Counted from the first letter of the stretch, positions 47,765-58,384 are shown. The stretch is DNA of 64,000 nucleotides from Cyanodermella asteris (GCA_900618795.1 UYJD01000003.1:400684-464683); one strand, 5' to 3'. Notes: generated from the sequence alone by a model not told the origin. Made by a program: numbers and translations.

Positions 47765-49729
47765 TCATTTGAGCCACTTCCAATAAGCCCACCGCAGCCT
47801 CTCTGCGACTCTGATGTGTCTGTCTATTCCCTGACGGATGTCCATCAATGCCTCCAAGTCACGCAAAAAATCTCGGTAGATATCACCAGGAAGAGTCTTT
47901 TCGCCAGTGGCCTGCAGGTATTGAACCTCGCACAGAATAAGCCCGTGATCTTTATAGGTCAAGAGCCGGCTGTCCGGCTGCGGCTCGGCATCAGTGAGAA
48001 TGCAGTCGATATTCCGCAATATCCTTATCATTCGAGTCTGCTGCTTGCCCAGCGTTCGACCTTGCCTTCCGCCAAGAACGCCGGACAGCCATCGACCGAG
48101 GGCCACGCACACAATGATCCCTGGTGTTAGACTGACGAAACCAAAGACCAACTCCTGGCTTTTGAGCAGAGAGTCGATACCTGAAATTGCGACCTCAACA
48201 TCTACCTTGGTCTTTTGAATCTGGATGAGCAACTCTCGAATGAGGTTACCAGCCACTGCGCCTACGAAAGGCCGCTTGAGATCGTGCTCGTAGGCTTTCA
48301 ACACGGGTGTGAGATCCCCGGACTTGACCTTGCTCCGGATTTGCTCAATCTGTGCATCTGTCATGGACCCGGCGCGTTTGCTGTCTGGGTTTTCGACTGC
48401 AAAGTCGACGACCATACGCTCAAGGCTGGCGCGGTCGCCTTCAAGGCTTTCTCGTGACATCAGGGCAATCTCGCTGCTTTCATCATGTCGGATAGTGCCA
48501 ATGACGCGCTTGACAGGATCGATTATCCAATTGTACCAGAAATCTATGCTGGTCTGGCCCAGCTCCTGAATCCACGTGACGATCGCTGCACGTCTGGCAA
48601 GAACAATACGTAGAAGCGTACTGGAGGACAATCCTAGCACCAAAGCCGGAAGCCAGTAACGAACAAGAGGAGGTGGCTTACCGAAGACTGCCCTGTTCCT
48701 GTGATACTCGACGATATGCTCCGGATAGGTGTCTACCAGGATCTGGCCTATCACGGTAGTTATGTTTCCCACGTCGCTGGTGCTGGGAGCGTCCTTGGTG
48801 GCGAATTGGAGGACTCTATCCTCGTAATCTAACGTGTCCACGCCATGATTCGTGACGTGTACGAGCACCGAGGACATCAGCTTGACGCTTTGTGCCACCG
48901 AGGTTTTCCAATCCTCGATTTCGGTCGGGCGCTCATCCGTTGCATTCGGGTCAATCTTGAATACCATGCTCTCACTTGCCAGCACTCCAATCGCAGCTGC
49001 ACACATCTCTTTCTGTTTGCGGAGTCCTTGTGATCGGTAGCGAGCATCCTGTCGGGCTAGATTGACGGGAGAAGCGATGCGAGAGTGGAGGAAGGTTGTC
49101 TTGCTCTGGCGCACCTGCTTCCATACCAGACCATAGAATCGCTGCCATCGCTGCGCCAATCCCTGGTTGGCACCCTCGTCTTCTGTCTGCAGGTCTTGCG
49201 AATGGAGCTGTCTCCGGACATCCCGTACGATGTCTTTCGCAGTGTACCACAGCTTCTCTGGAATCCTTTGCACCATGTATAGAGCGCTGTAGCGCCATGA
49301 CCCCAGAACGCCATCCCAGTAGTACACGTCCTCCATCACGGGAGCGATCTCATCAAGTAGAAGGCTGAGGAGCCAGCCATGGAGCTGAACGGCAGCTTTG
49401 CTGACAAGTATCCATCCCAGCTCTTCATGATACCGCTCCGCAGGACTCAGCTCCCCGTGCTGCCCCGTCGTTTGTGCGCTCGTTGGCCCCCTCGGCTTTC
49501 TGAATCTAGCTTGTAGCAAGATCGTTAAAAGACGGTTCGGCCGTAATAGTCTCCCGTCGGCGGACGCACTCGAGATAAATTTGATAGAGCTTTCGAGCTG
49601 GTCGATGTGTCGGTCTGTCTCCGCGTCGTCGACTTGGCTCAATGCTGCTACTAAGTCATCTCTCGACAAGACCTGGAATCGAGCAAGTTGGGCGTCCGCC
49701 CGCTTAAGTTGGACGCTGATGAACGACAT
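47765..49729 (-). CDS. NCA2: NCA2 mitochondrial protein
   Basis: Mitochondrial membrane protein first found in yeast as needed for normal expression of the mitochondrial ATP6/ATP8 transcript. It is a single exon of 654 aa, near the family length. Recognised parts are LVSKAAVQLHGWLLSLLLDE, VYYWDGVLGSWRYSALY, the hydrophobic segment LVRYWLPALVLGLSS, WYNWIIDPVKRVIGTIRHDE, MVVDFAVENPDSKRAGS and MTDAQIEQIRSKVKSGDL. A second membrane segment is VFGFVSLTPGIIVCVALGRW. The C-terminal part (RMIRILRNIDCILTD, GLILCEVQYLQ) is also typical. The tail faces the tail of the DOMON-b561 gene with 222 bases between. Confidence 0.93.
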   Translation of the reverse strand: MSFISVQLKRADAQLARFQVLSRDDLVAALSQVDDAETDRHIDQLESSIKFISSASADGRLLRPNRLLTILLQARFRKPRGPTSAQTTGQHGELSPAERYHEELGWILVSKAAVQLHGWLLSLLLDEIAPVMEDVYYWDGVLGSWRYSALYMVQRIPEKLWYTAKDIVRDVRRQLHSQDLQTEDEGANQGLAQRWQRFYGLVWKQVRQSKTTFLHSRIASPVNLARQDARYRSQGLRKQKEMCAAAIGVLASESMVFKIDPNATDERPTEIEDWKTSVAQSVKLMSSVLVHVTNHGVDTLDYEDRVLQFATKDAPSTSDVGNITTVIGQILVDTYPEHIVEYHRNRAVFGKPPPLVRYWLPALVLGLSSSTLLRIVLARRAAIVTWIQELGQTSIDFWYNWIIDPVKRVIGTIRHDESSEIALMSRESLEGDRASLERMVVDFAVENPDSKRAGSMTDAQIEQIRSKVKSGDLTPVLKAYEHDLKRPFVGAVAGNLIRELLIQIQKTKVDVEVAISGIDSLLKSQELVFGFVSLTPGIIVCVALGRWLSGVLGGRQGRTLGKQQTRMIRILRNIDCILTDAEPQPDSRLLTYKDHGLILCEVQYLQATGEKTLPGDIYRDFLRDLEALMDIRQGIDRHIRVAERLRWAYWKWLK

Positions 49730-51167
49730 GCTGAATCAGCAATTGGATGGTACTATGTCGGGCATAATGGTCAGGTCGGGGGAATGGTGGAACTCTACTC
49801 AGAGCAATATGTAGTAGCTCGTGCAATGGCCGTGCCTGCACTTTAGCAGCGTCCGGCAAGCTCGATGAAGCGCGACGAGAGTCGTGACCTTGTGAGCAGC
49901 AACCTTCCTTGGCATGACGGCATTCATACACGTCGACTCCTCAGAAGGCACTTGCATTAGGTTTATACTAAGTAGGTAGGAGAAAATGCCTTTGTCCCAT
50001 TTCGCACTACCGCGCATGACCATGCCAGGAGAATTTGCACATGTCGAAGCCAGTACGCCGTCGTGCATTATGGCTGAGCGGAAATGGGACTGCGCTTTGC
50101 GGCGACACCGAGGCGCCAGCCAATTCAGTCGGCATACGCAGGCGCATTGTAGATGCATTTATTTGAGAGAGGGCCATCTCCTGCTCAGGCTGACCTTCAT
50201 TGGGCGGTGCAATGTCACGTAGCATTTAGCATTCCAGTACTTCCAATAGTCGGAGGTCTCATCAGTCCAATCCGCCCTAAGTTTCACCTCTGCTGTCACA
50301 CCAGGTGTCCGGCGGTCCAGTAGATTTTGACTCGTACTTACGCTGGTCCGGGTCCAGCTCATAGCAGTCAGAAACCAGAGGCCCGACAGGTGCGACCCTC
50401 GTTCGGACGGCCATGACCGTCCTACGTCTCTTGGAGATGGCTGTGCGGAAGTCATGGCGTCGATACTCAATGTCGTTCTCTCAAGACATAGTCTAAACGG
50501 GCTTCGCAGACCTTCGCAGGCCTTTGAATAATACGCATGTAAGTTGCCATCTAACCGATTCCAGCCGGACTTCACTGGCACTGCCCTGAGTAGATGTGAC
50601 GCTGTTGTCCGAGGTAGGTAGAAAATGATCTCGGCAACAAATTCTGCACACACAGCTTTCGCACCGATTATTCAAGCCACATACTGGTTGATCATGGCAT
50701 GAGCATCCTCAAGACTCAGGTCGGTACTTTCACTTCCTCTACAATTCATGGTGCTTTAAAGAGCCTCTGTATCAGCGCATTTGAAACGCCCTTGTGTTCG
50801 TTCTTTTTATTGCCTTCAAGTGGCGAACCGAGTCTATTCAAATGATTTTCCGCTCGCAAAACAGCCGCCAATCTGTGACGACCTGTGACCACTGCCCATG
50901 AAAGCGCTCCGTTGGGCATAGGCTATCATATGAATCTGATACCTTCTGACTGCGCGTTTATAAGTATAGGTAAGTCGATTCTGTCATGTTCTCAGCAGGC
51001 GAATGACTCTGGGGCTGCTGAATTCACTGTGGAGGCCGTCGTGTGATTCCTTTGGGCATCCACCCCAGAAGCTCCTGACAGCTGACCACCGACCATCTCA
51101 CGCCTATATCGGCTTACGTGCTGTTCAAGACGAGTACAACATGCTAATTGATAACAGTTCGGACAAC
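49730..51167. other. Divergent intergenic region
   Basis: About 1.4 kb between NCA2 and the AAA ATPase. Frames are short. TAGGTAGG (49973-49980) and AGGTAGGTA (50612-50620) belong to the recurrent motif described in the findings. The ATPase frame stays open to 51003, so the first 165 bases before 51168 may be leader or extra coding sequence. Confidence 0.5.
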
Positions 51168-53414
51168 ATGTCGCAAGAGCGAAAACTCAAGGTCCGCCCA
51201 GTGCCATTGACAAGCAAAGGTGGCCCATTTCGAGCGTACGTGTCCGCTCAAGTCCTCGAACTCTTCGGTGGTAAGTCGGAGACCGCATGCTGGATCTTAG
51301 GCAAGGTCCCCGTTCCGGTCACGTTATGGCGCGAGCAGCCACCTGCCAAGGGCGGGAAGGGGGAGACACTGAGCAACAATGTCATCCAGCTGAGCGAAAC
51401 CGTTCGGCAAATGGGACGACTCAATCTCGAGGACCCGATAGTTTTGCTTCGCGAGGAGTCTGCATGGGTACCTAATGCTGGAACGGTGGTGCTCGAAGAG
51501 TCCTCCCTTGGCCCCAAACCTCACTTAGATGGCATCAACGAGTCCACAGAGGAGCGCGAGCAAAGATTAAGGCAAGAAACGGATGATAGAATCAACCGTA
51601 AAGCTCTACAAGATCCCGCCTACCATTTCCTCCTTCGCAACGAAGTCGCTGTCGTCGGCCAGCAAATCGAGGTCATCGCCCAAGGATCGTCCACGAAGAG
51701 CATACTCACCGTCCGACAGGTTGATGGGTCACAAGCTGGGGGTCTACACTGGGTAACAGAAGACACACAGGTGGACGTCGTCCGACGCCAGAAATACGAC
51801 ATGAAGATCTCGAGAGATCGCATCGGTGGGCTCCATGACCAGATGGACCGGCTGGACGACATACTGATGGACTTTGCCCATCAGCGGCCCTCGAACATTG
51901 ACCCTATCAGACATCTATCCCAATTCGTCTTGCTGACTGGCCCATCTGGAGGAGGAAAGACGTTGCTGATAAAAGCCCTGGCCCGCCTGAGCTGGCCGAA
52001 GATCTTCCGTCTTAGCACCGATTCAAGATCCCCGACTAAGATTCGGAATGTCATGAACGATGCAAGGCATTTTGGACGTGCGTTGATTCTTATCGACGAC
52101 ATCGAGAAGGTTGCAAAACCAGAGGCTGGAAAGCTGAACCACTTTGGTACAGATCTGCTGAGATCCATGTCAGAGATCCGTAAAGATCTCAGCGTGAGAG
52201 TTCTATTGGTGGCAGCTACACGCGATCCTTTGGACATTCACGGCCGGCTGCTTGAAGCAGATAGCTTTGATTTTCTCATCCGGGCTGGACTCCCCAAGAT
52301 TGCGGCTCGACGCGACATACTCAAGATCCGTTTAGCACGATCTGGCACACCCGATGAGGCAATATCAGAGATTGCACGACGAACGCATGCATTCTCCGGA
52401 AGGGATCTCTACAAGCTCACCGCAAGGCTCGCGGCAATCAAGGACCGAGCAGCGTCGTCGCGCCTGTCCATGGCATCCTCGTTTGAGAGGTTGTCGGAAA
52501 GGATGTCGGAAGGCAAAGATCATACGGCCAAGGACTGGCTGGTCTACGCCGAGCAGGCATTGAAAGAGGTTCGTCCGACCACAATGCAGGGCCTGCACAT
52601 CGAGATTCCAGACACTCGATTCAAGGACATTGGAGGTCAGCACGATCTCAAAGCCCATCTCGAACAGCAACTTCGCGAGCCCATCGTCCATCCAGAGCTC
52701 TACGCACAGTGGGGGTTGAAGCCTTTGAAAGGCCTTCTCATGTACGGTCCACCCGGCTGTTCCAAGACCCTTATGGCACGCGCACTGGCGACCGAGTTCC
52801 GCTTCAATTTCCTGCTCGTCAATGCCTCCGAGCTGATCAGCAGCTACGTCGGCGAGTCCGAGAAGCGGCTTCGCGAGCTCTTCCAACAAGCCCGCGACGC
52901 AGCACCCTGCATCCTCTTCTTCGACGAGTTTGAAACGATAGGTGCGGCTCGAGGTGGCCGAGATACCCACGCGGGTCTGAATATCGTGCAGACCATGTTG
53001 ACCGAGATGGACGGCGTGAAGCCGCTCGAGAACGTCTTCGTCCTCGCAGCCACCAATCGACCGGAGAGCTTGGATCCTGCGCTCTTGAGACCTGGACGTC
53101 TGCATCCCCATGTCTTGATTGGGCTACCTGACCAAGAGGCACGCAGAGAGATTATCAAGATCAGTTTGAACAAGGCTCCTGATGATCTGGTCGGCGACGA
53201 TGTCGCAGGCAAGCTGAATGAGTTTGCTGAGCGGACCAAGGGGTTCACGGGCGCGCAGATGACCGAATTGACGGAGGGGGCGCTCAAGGCTGCCGTATGG
53301 AGCCCATTGACAGATCGGAAGGTTACGGCGGAGCATTTTGAGAAGATGCTGCGAACAATGTCGATCACAGTCACAGAAGATGAGATGGAAAGATACCAAC
53401 AGTGGGTCGCATAA
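51168..53414 (+). CDS. Divergent double AAA ATPase, Afg2/SPATA5-like
   Basis: Type II AAA+ protein of 748 aa from the ATG at 51168 (A at -3). In-frame ATGs at 51141 and 51003 are possible but add residues that look like leader. The N domain (to about 220) starts KLKVRPVPL and contains RAYVSAQVLELFGG. The first ATPase domain has Walker A GPSGGGKT (near 258) but Walker B ALILIDDIEKV, with Asp in place of the catalytic Glu, and no RPGR arginine fingers. The second domain is complete: GPPGCSKT, VGESEKRLRELFQQA, CILFFDEFETIG, AATNRPESLDPALLRPGRL. Afg2/Drg1 proteins release Rlp24 from pre-60S ribosomes; that role here is only by family resemblance. It could be a paralogue. It is tail-to-tail with the OB-fold gene, 144 bases apart. 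Confidence 0.85.
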   Translation: MSQERKLKVRPVPLTSKGGPFRAYVSAQVLELFGGKSETACWILGKVPVPVTLWREQPPAKGGKGETLSNNVIQLSETVRQMGRLNLEDPIVLLREESAWVPNAGTVVLEESSLGPKPHLDGINESTEEREQRLRQETDDRINRKALQDPAYHFLLRNEVAVVGQQIEVIAQGSSTKSILTVRQVDGSQAGGLHWVTEDTQVDVVRRQKYDMKISRDRIGGLHDQMDRLDDILMDFAHQRPSNIDPIRHLSQFVLLTGPSGGGKTLLIKALARLSWPKIFRLSTDSRSPTKIRNVMNDARHFGRALILIDDIEKVAKPEAGKLNHFGTDLLRSMSEIRKDLSVRVLLVAATRDPLDIHGRLLEADSFDFLIRAGLPKIAARRDILKIRLARSGTPDEAISEIARRTHAFSGRDLYKLTARLAAIKDRAASSRLSMASSFERLSERMSEGKDHTAKDWLVYAEQALKEVRPTTMQGLHIEIPDTRFKDIGGQHDLKAHLEQQLREPIVHPELYAQWGLKPLKGLLMYGPPGCSKTLMARALATEFRFNFLLVNASELISSYVGESEKRLRELFQQARDAAPCILFFDEFETIGAARGGRDTHAGLNIVQTMLTEMDGVKPLENVFVLAATNRPESLDPALLRPGRLHPHVLIGLPDQEARREIIKISLNKAPDDLVGDDVAGKLNEFAERTKGFTGAQMTELTEGALKAAVWSPLTDRKVTAEHFEKMLRTMSITVTEDEMERYQQWVA

Positions 53415-53558
53415 GATCGGATATATATACGCGCATACACTGTACAACCCCATGAGCTTTCGGCGCAAGGCGGGCAGCAAAAGCCTTTACAGAGGCAAGT
53501 AATGAGTGAAGTCTTTTTAATCGCGCCAGTCGCCATCGTTCTCGAGTCATGCAATCGC

Positions 53559-54938
53559 CTACTGTGACCGCTTGTGGAGCCCTCTGTCGGTCCACCATAT
53601 ACGATCAGGCAGCGTTTGCGACTCCGGCCGCTCTTCGAGGCACCGCCTCAGAGCATCTGCTTCTTCATACCACTCCCATGTCGGACATTCTGGGATGTAC
53701 CACAGCTTCCCCGCACATCTCTGCAAATACGCCTTCAGGCTTCCACCATTGTACTCGTGAGTTGTGAGGTTGCGGAACAGAGCCACAGTCCCAGGCTCGG
53801 GTAGGAAACTTGCAGCATCGACGAACACTGTTACATGAACTTGTTTCGATGTGCTTCGGTCCATGATGAGTAGTTCTCGGCTATCGGGAAACCCTTTACG
53901 GACCAGCAGACGAGGATTCACGTGAGTAATGATCGCGAAGACGTCATGGATCGTGTTCCGTGTTGCACGCACGCCTGTTATGTCGGCTAGAGGTGTGATC
54001 CTTAGTGGCCGTTGTATGGGTTTGGGCGCGGGTGAATCTGTAACATCGTCCTGCAGAGCGGGCATAGTTTGCACGGCCCGTGCAGCTGGCTGAGATGGCT
54101 CCAATCGGGTAATGGGTGACGGACTGGGCGTCTCTGTCACAGCTCGGGTCCTTTGCTTGGTTGGTGTGGACTGCAAAGCGATCAGTCGGTCTCGAAGCTC
54201 GCTGGTTTGCTCTTCCAGAGTCTTCTTGCTTGGGCTGTCCATCTTCGGCAGCTTTCTTAGACGCTTCCTCGCTCTTTCCTTGCTGCCTAGTACATTAGGA
54301 TCCAACGGCGAAAGTACTGATGGCCCCTCCGAAGACTTGCGCTTGCGAGGTGTTGTCACAGATTTTTGACCATACACAGATGTGGTGTTGCTTGGCTCTC
54401 CGGCCTCTTGGTGTACCACTTCATCGTCTTGTGCGATCGCCTCAGGCTCATGAGCACTTGAAAATTCGGCATCGTCACTGGATTGCTCTGTAGGCACCTG
54501 AGGACAGTCTGAGATTTCGGTCTCTTCCTGCTCAAAAGCTAACTCCGTCCTGCCATCATGCCCCTCTGAGCACAAGTTCGAAATCGCCAGAACCCAAACG
54601 AAGCCTTCGTCGAACGCTTTTGGCAATTGCACAAGCTCATACTCAAGCAGCCGCACAAACGACCCAGCGCATATGTCTCCCGAGACCACAAACGGATGTG
54701 CCCCTCGTTTGAGCAAAGCTTGTATACACTTCTCGCCATCGCTCAGCCAAAGCCGAAAGGTCTCTTTCAGTGCCCCCGCCTGCTTCTGCGTCGTGAACGT
54801 AATTCTATCGACTAGATATCTTGGTTCGTGTCCACATATTTGTGTTCGGACGGCCTCCTGAATTGTTGGTCGTAAGGAGCTGCGGATGTCAGGGTACTCG
54901 GTGCCCGGATGGGGCGTGTCTGATCGCGCTCGCATCAT
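53559..54938 (-). CDS. RPA70-like protein with two OB folds
   Basis: The frame is open from 55046, but the first ATG is at 54938, giving 459 aa; an upstream exon is possible. The N-terminal part resembles the RPA70 N domain: RYLVDRITFTTQ, FRLWLSDGEKCIQALL and GDICAGSFVRLLEYELVQL match its 'LSDG' strand and 'G-x-VRL-x-EY' strand. The middle (about 150-310) is acidic, then carries bipartite basic clusters (RKRKSSE, KERARKRLRKLPK), likely nuclear signals, and a short coil (LEEQTSELRDRLIAL). The C-terminal part begins RITPLADITGV and resembles a DNA-binding OB fold (DVFAIITHV, ELLIMDRSTSKQVHVTVF, GTVALFRNL). Domains B and C of RPA70 and the zinc ribbon are absent. Roles in telomere, meiotic or repair single-stranded DNA binding are inference. 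Confidence 0.7.
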   Translation of the reverse strand: MMRARSDTPHPGTEYPDIRSSLRPTIQEAVRTQICGHEPRYLVDRITFTTQKQAGALKETFRLWLSDGEKCIQALLKRGAHPFVVSGDICAGSFVRLLEYELVQLPKAFDEGFVWVLAISNLCSEGHDGRTELAFEQEETEISDCPQVPTEQSSDDAEFSSAHEPEAIAQDDEVVHQEAGEPSNTTSVYGQKSVTTPRKRKSSEGPSVLSPLDPNVLGSKERARKRLRKLPKMDSPSKKTLEEQTSELRDRLIALQSTPTKQRTRAVTETPSPSPITRLEPSQPAARAVQTMPALQDDVTDSPAPKPIQRPLRITPLADITGVRATRNTIHDVFAIITHVNPRLLVRKGFPDSRELLIMDRSTSKQVHVTVFVDAASFLPEPGTVALFRNLTTHEYNGGSLKAYLQRCAGKLWYIPECPTWEWYEEADALRRCLEERPESQTLPDRIWWTDRGLHKRSQ

Positions 54939-55350
54939 GGCGACGAAGCGTCCGTGTCCCGATTGGAGTCCGGTTACGCATGACGTGAATTGGTGCTCAA
55001 TGGGCGGGGCCTCGCCTGTGATGTTGAAGAAGGTGCCAAAGGTCAATGAGGGAAAAGTGCCCGGAGATTGAGGTCTTCACGGCTTTGTTGCACTGGGCTA
55101 AGTGGGGCCGGCGGCGCACTTCATTCACATCAACGCGTTACTGCGCGTTCGAGTCGCGCCATCATGTGATTGCAAAGGCTAGCCATCGAACGCTTGCAGA
55201 TTCGTGACTGGCAGACATGTTTCCATCCTGTCTTGAATTAAATCTCATCCGTGCTAACGGCAGTGTATATACAAATCTATTCCACCGAAATGAGCCCTTC
55301 AAGGCCCGTCGACGTGATGACAGCCTTGTGGCATTGATCTGCTCGAATCA
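54939..55350. other. Spacer between OB-fold gene and BPL1
   Basis: It includes the in-frame open part 54939-55046, which reads EHQFTSCVTGLQSGHG and could be coding if the OB-fold gene has an earlier exon. The remaining 300 bases hold no recognised gene. Confidence 0.45.
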
Positions 55351-57754
55351 TTAGACCTTCCGCTTCATGAGCCCTTTGAAGAAGTCAAAGCTGTTGCTAT
55401 CGCTCTGCAACTCAATCTTTCTTCCATACCCCCGGCCTTCTTCATCGACTTCCTCAGCAATAAGCAACCCCCAGTCAGGTGTTATTCCACAAATTCTGGC
55501 CTTCTTGCCCGCTTCCATCTCCAAGTTTACCAGCTGACCAGTATGTAGCCAGGACGCGTAGTATTTCTCTTGCAGATAGTGATCGAACCCAGTCCGTCGG
55601 AATCTGGTATACAGAGCTGACAGACAGGTGATAATTCGGGCTAACAGCTTTTCCGATGTGAAAGGCTGGAGATGTGGGTGCTTCTGTGCGAGTAGACTGT
55701 TCAAACTCGTCGTCGGCATAGCATTACTAACATTCAGACCCAGGCCCACGACGCAATGGTACGTTATTGACGAGTAGTGACTGTTGACCAATACACCGCC
55801 GATCTTGATGTACCGATTCTGGAAGCTGGCGTTTGTGGGTGCTTTCGGGTCCAGGGCGTAAATGTCGTTCGGCCACTTCAGTCGGACTTCAACGCTCTGG
55901 TAACCTTGATCGTAGGTACGGACTGCCTCAACTACGGCCATGGCAGCGAGGTATTGTATGAAAACTACCGGAGCTTTCTGCTGCAGAGCGACCTCGTGTC
56001 GCATGACTGTGCTGAACATTAGTGCGCCGGCTGGAGAGACCCAAGCATTGGAGCCTCGGCCTCTGGCGGCGACCTGTGTCGTGGCGTTGACGGTGAAGCC
56101 ATGCGGTAAAATGCGGAGCAGCTTGGTGTTCTTCTCCAGCAAGGTTTGTGTAGACGTGACAACCTCCCCGTACAATAGATTCCTGCCAAATTCCTGATTT
56201 GCTTCTCGGGTAGTGGAATAGTATCGACTTAGATTCGAGTAGTAAGCGGCATGGTTGAAGTATGGAGTTTCCTTTGAGCTGGGGTGCCCGTAATAGTGGA
56301 CGGCCATGGGCTTGACGACACTGCCAAAATCGACTATCTGATCCTTTGCAGTCAGACCGTCCTTTTCAGCAATCTTGTTTATGTCGGCCGTGCTCGCCTG
56401 GGTGTCATTGTCATTCTCTTCGGACGTCTTTGGCTCCTTCTCGTTATCTGGCAATGCTTTTGCAAGGCTATCTACGTAGATGCCGCCTAGAAACTCAAGT
56501 TGGAACGTATCGCCTTCGTCCTTGATCATCACTTGGCCATCTGCTTTGGTGATGATCTCACCCAAATCTTCCATAATCTTGTCTACTCCGCCTCGGAGTG
56601 AGGAAGAGAGATACAATTTCGACAGTGAGGGTGCATTGCTGAAGCCATCGGCCACGTTCATTCCAAGCTTCATCAAGCATCCGCGCATAAAGTCAGAACG
56701 GAGCTGCTCGTCGCGTTTGATCTGGTCAAGCGTCTTTGGCCACTCCGCACGGTCGGCTTTCCAATGTAGGACTTCGAGGTTAGGAGCAGAGAATCTAGCA
56801 AAGGATGAGCTTCGAAAGGACGGGCAAACCGCACGACTTACTCTGGATGAGGGCTCATAAGAAGTGCTCCGCCATCGCCAATCTTGCGGTAGACAACAGC
56901 CGCCGGAGCGTCGACATAGTCACCAGCATCCGATGAGATGCGGTCAATCTCGCTGAATCTTGCAAGCACTTCGACTCCTTGGTCTTTGAACTTGTCGGCA
57001 TCCACAAAGATTCCACCTCCGTTGTAGTAAACCTTTAAGCTCTCCGGAACTCTCCCCTCGAACCATTGTCTCTCGACACGTAGTTCTGCGGCCCTTGCAC
57101 CAGCTTCCGTCTGGTACATGAAGCCCGGGAACGCGCACCCTCTGCAAGTACCGGGGAAGAACTTGAGTTCTCTGTCGCCGATAACCTCCATCCCGGGTCG
57201 TCCGATCTCGAACTCACATTTTGCAGATCCATAATAGCCACCCGCGCAGAGCCCCAAGTATCCGCCGCCGCGTTCAACGAAGGCCCGGATGCGTTTATTG
57301 CCTGCTCCGTTCAGAGCATCACAATATGGTTGATCGGCGCCTCCGGGCATGACAAGAAGAGCACAGGTGGCTTGCCATGGCTCCGTGAGAAGTGCCTGCG
57401 TCGAAAGCGGTAGGACAGCATAATTTGGTGTCAAGAGGCGTCGGAGCGTGAAAAGCGCATGGCGCAGGGCGTTGTGAGTTGCGCCAGGACCTGCATGGTC
57501 AAGATCAGCAGGTGCGATCTGATCATAGACTATTCGCGAATAGGTTATCAGACGCTGGCCGAACAGGTTGGTAGGTAGTCAGCTGGCACAATCATGCGGT
57601 TATCGAGCTGTCAAGCGTTCGGAACGCCATGAGACAACATAATGCTCGACCGCCTTGCAGGACTTGAGAGTTGAGATCACACATTTTGGTTGAGAGTTAT
57701 GAGAGTTGCAAGCATACCATTGTAGACAAGGACGTTCAGTCGTCGTGATGCCAT
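55351..57754 (-). CDS. BPL1: Biotin-protein ligase
   Basis: Attaches biotin through biotinyl-AMP to the lysine of acetyl-CoA carboxylase and pyruvate carboxylase. Exons 57718-57754, 56842-57490 and 55351-56794 encode 709 aa. Exon 1 gives MASRRLNVLVYN, joined over a 227-nt intron to GPGATHNALRHALFTLRRLL. The 47-nt second intron restores SPHPEFSAPNLEVLHW. The N-terminal glutaminase-like domain has LVMPGGADQPYCDALNG, GYLGLCAGGYYGSAKCEFE and FPGTCRG. The catalytic domain has GRGSNAW (near 475), GALMFSTVMRHEV, VRLKWPNDIYAL, KIGGVLVNS and GLGLNVSNA. The small C-terminal domain has RICGITPDWGLLIAEE. The start is 114 bases from the divergent COA4-like gene. Confidence 0.95.
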
Positions 57755-57868
57755 TGTGCGGGTCAGCTGTCACCAATGAATTGCGCGACTGCACGGCTAG
57801 TGTGCGCTCAACCTCGCTATTGGACCACACTCTCTTCGTCCGGAGCCAACCTTGCACGAGTGACGAGA
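57755..57868. promoter_or_regulatory. Shared BPL1/COA4 divergent promoter
   Basis: Only 114 bases separate the two divergent ATGs, so at least one transcript must start inside or very near this interval. No TATA box is seen. Confidence 0.55.
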
Positions 57869-58384
57869 ATGGGTAACGGCGCGTCGAAAGAAGCGCCGCC
57901 AGAGAGCAATCTTCGCGACAGCTCGAAGCAAGACGACAGTGATGAGCCGGATGAATGGTATGTTTTGTTGAGGGAGTCCGAGCTTGATGAGTCGCGGACA
58001 GAAATTAATGAGCAAAATCGGACTGATTCGGATATTTTGCACAGGGAGAAAAGGATCTTCAGCACTGGATGTGCTGGTGCGTCGCTACCTGTTTCAACTG
58101 ATGAGATGCTGTTGATTTTACATGCACTGACCAGAAGACAATTGCAGTGGAGCAGACGAAGATGAACGATTGCTACTTCGATAAGAAAGATTGGCGCGCA
58201 TGTAGTGAGGAGGTCGGTCTGCCACACCGCTCGCCTCTTGGCTCAGCGACGAGCGGACATTTGCTCGAACCACTCGTGTGCTCGATAACATTTGCTGACC
58301 GACAAATCTGAACAGATGCTGGCCTTCAAAGAATGCTGGAAGCGCAAGGGAAACGATACCAGGACCGACACCAAGGATGCATGA
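57869..58384 (+). CDS. COA4: COA4-like twin-CX9C mitochondrial protein
   Basis: Four exons, 57869-57957, 58045-58076, 58148-58212 and 58316-58384, encode 84 aa. All introns are GT-AG and phases agree (2, 1, 0). The spliced core reads DEWEKRIFSTGC, then A-V-E-Q-T-K-M-N-D-C, YFDKKDWRAC and SEEMLAFKEC, so the cysteines have the exact twin CX9C spacing of the CHCH fold. The start resembles human COA4 (SRSGCAA, DWRQC, AFKDC, from memory). The end is WKRKGNDTRTDTKDA. COA4/Cmc3 acts in the intermembrane space in cytochrome c oxidase assembly and is imported by Mia40. The N-terminus MGNGASK fits an N-myristoylation site. Each exon is under 90 nt. Other twin-CX9C families (CMC4, COX23) fit less well. 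Confidence 0.87.

Noticed and set aside
55148-55165. GCGTTCGAGTCGCG resembling a tRNA B box
   Set aside because: No matching A box, anticodon arm or acceptor stem could be placed around it.
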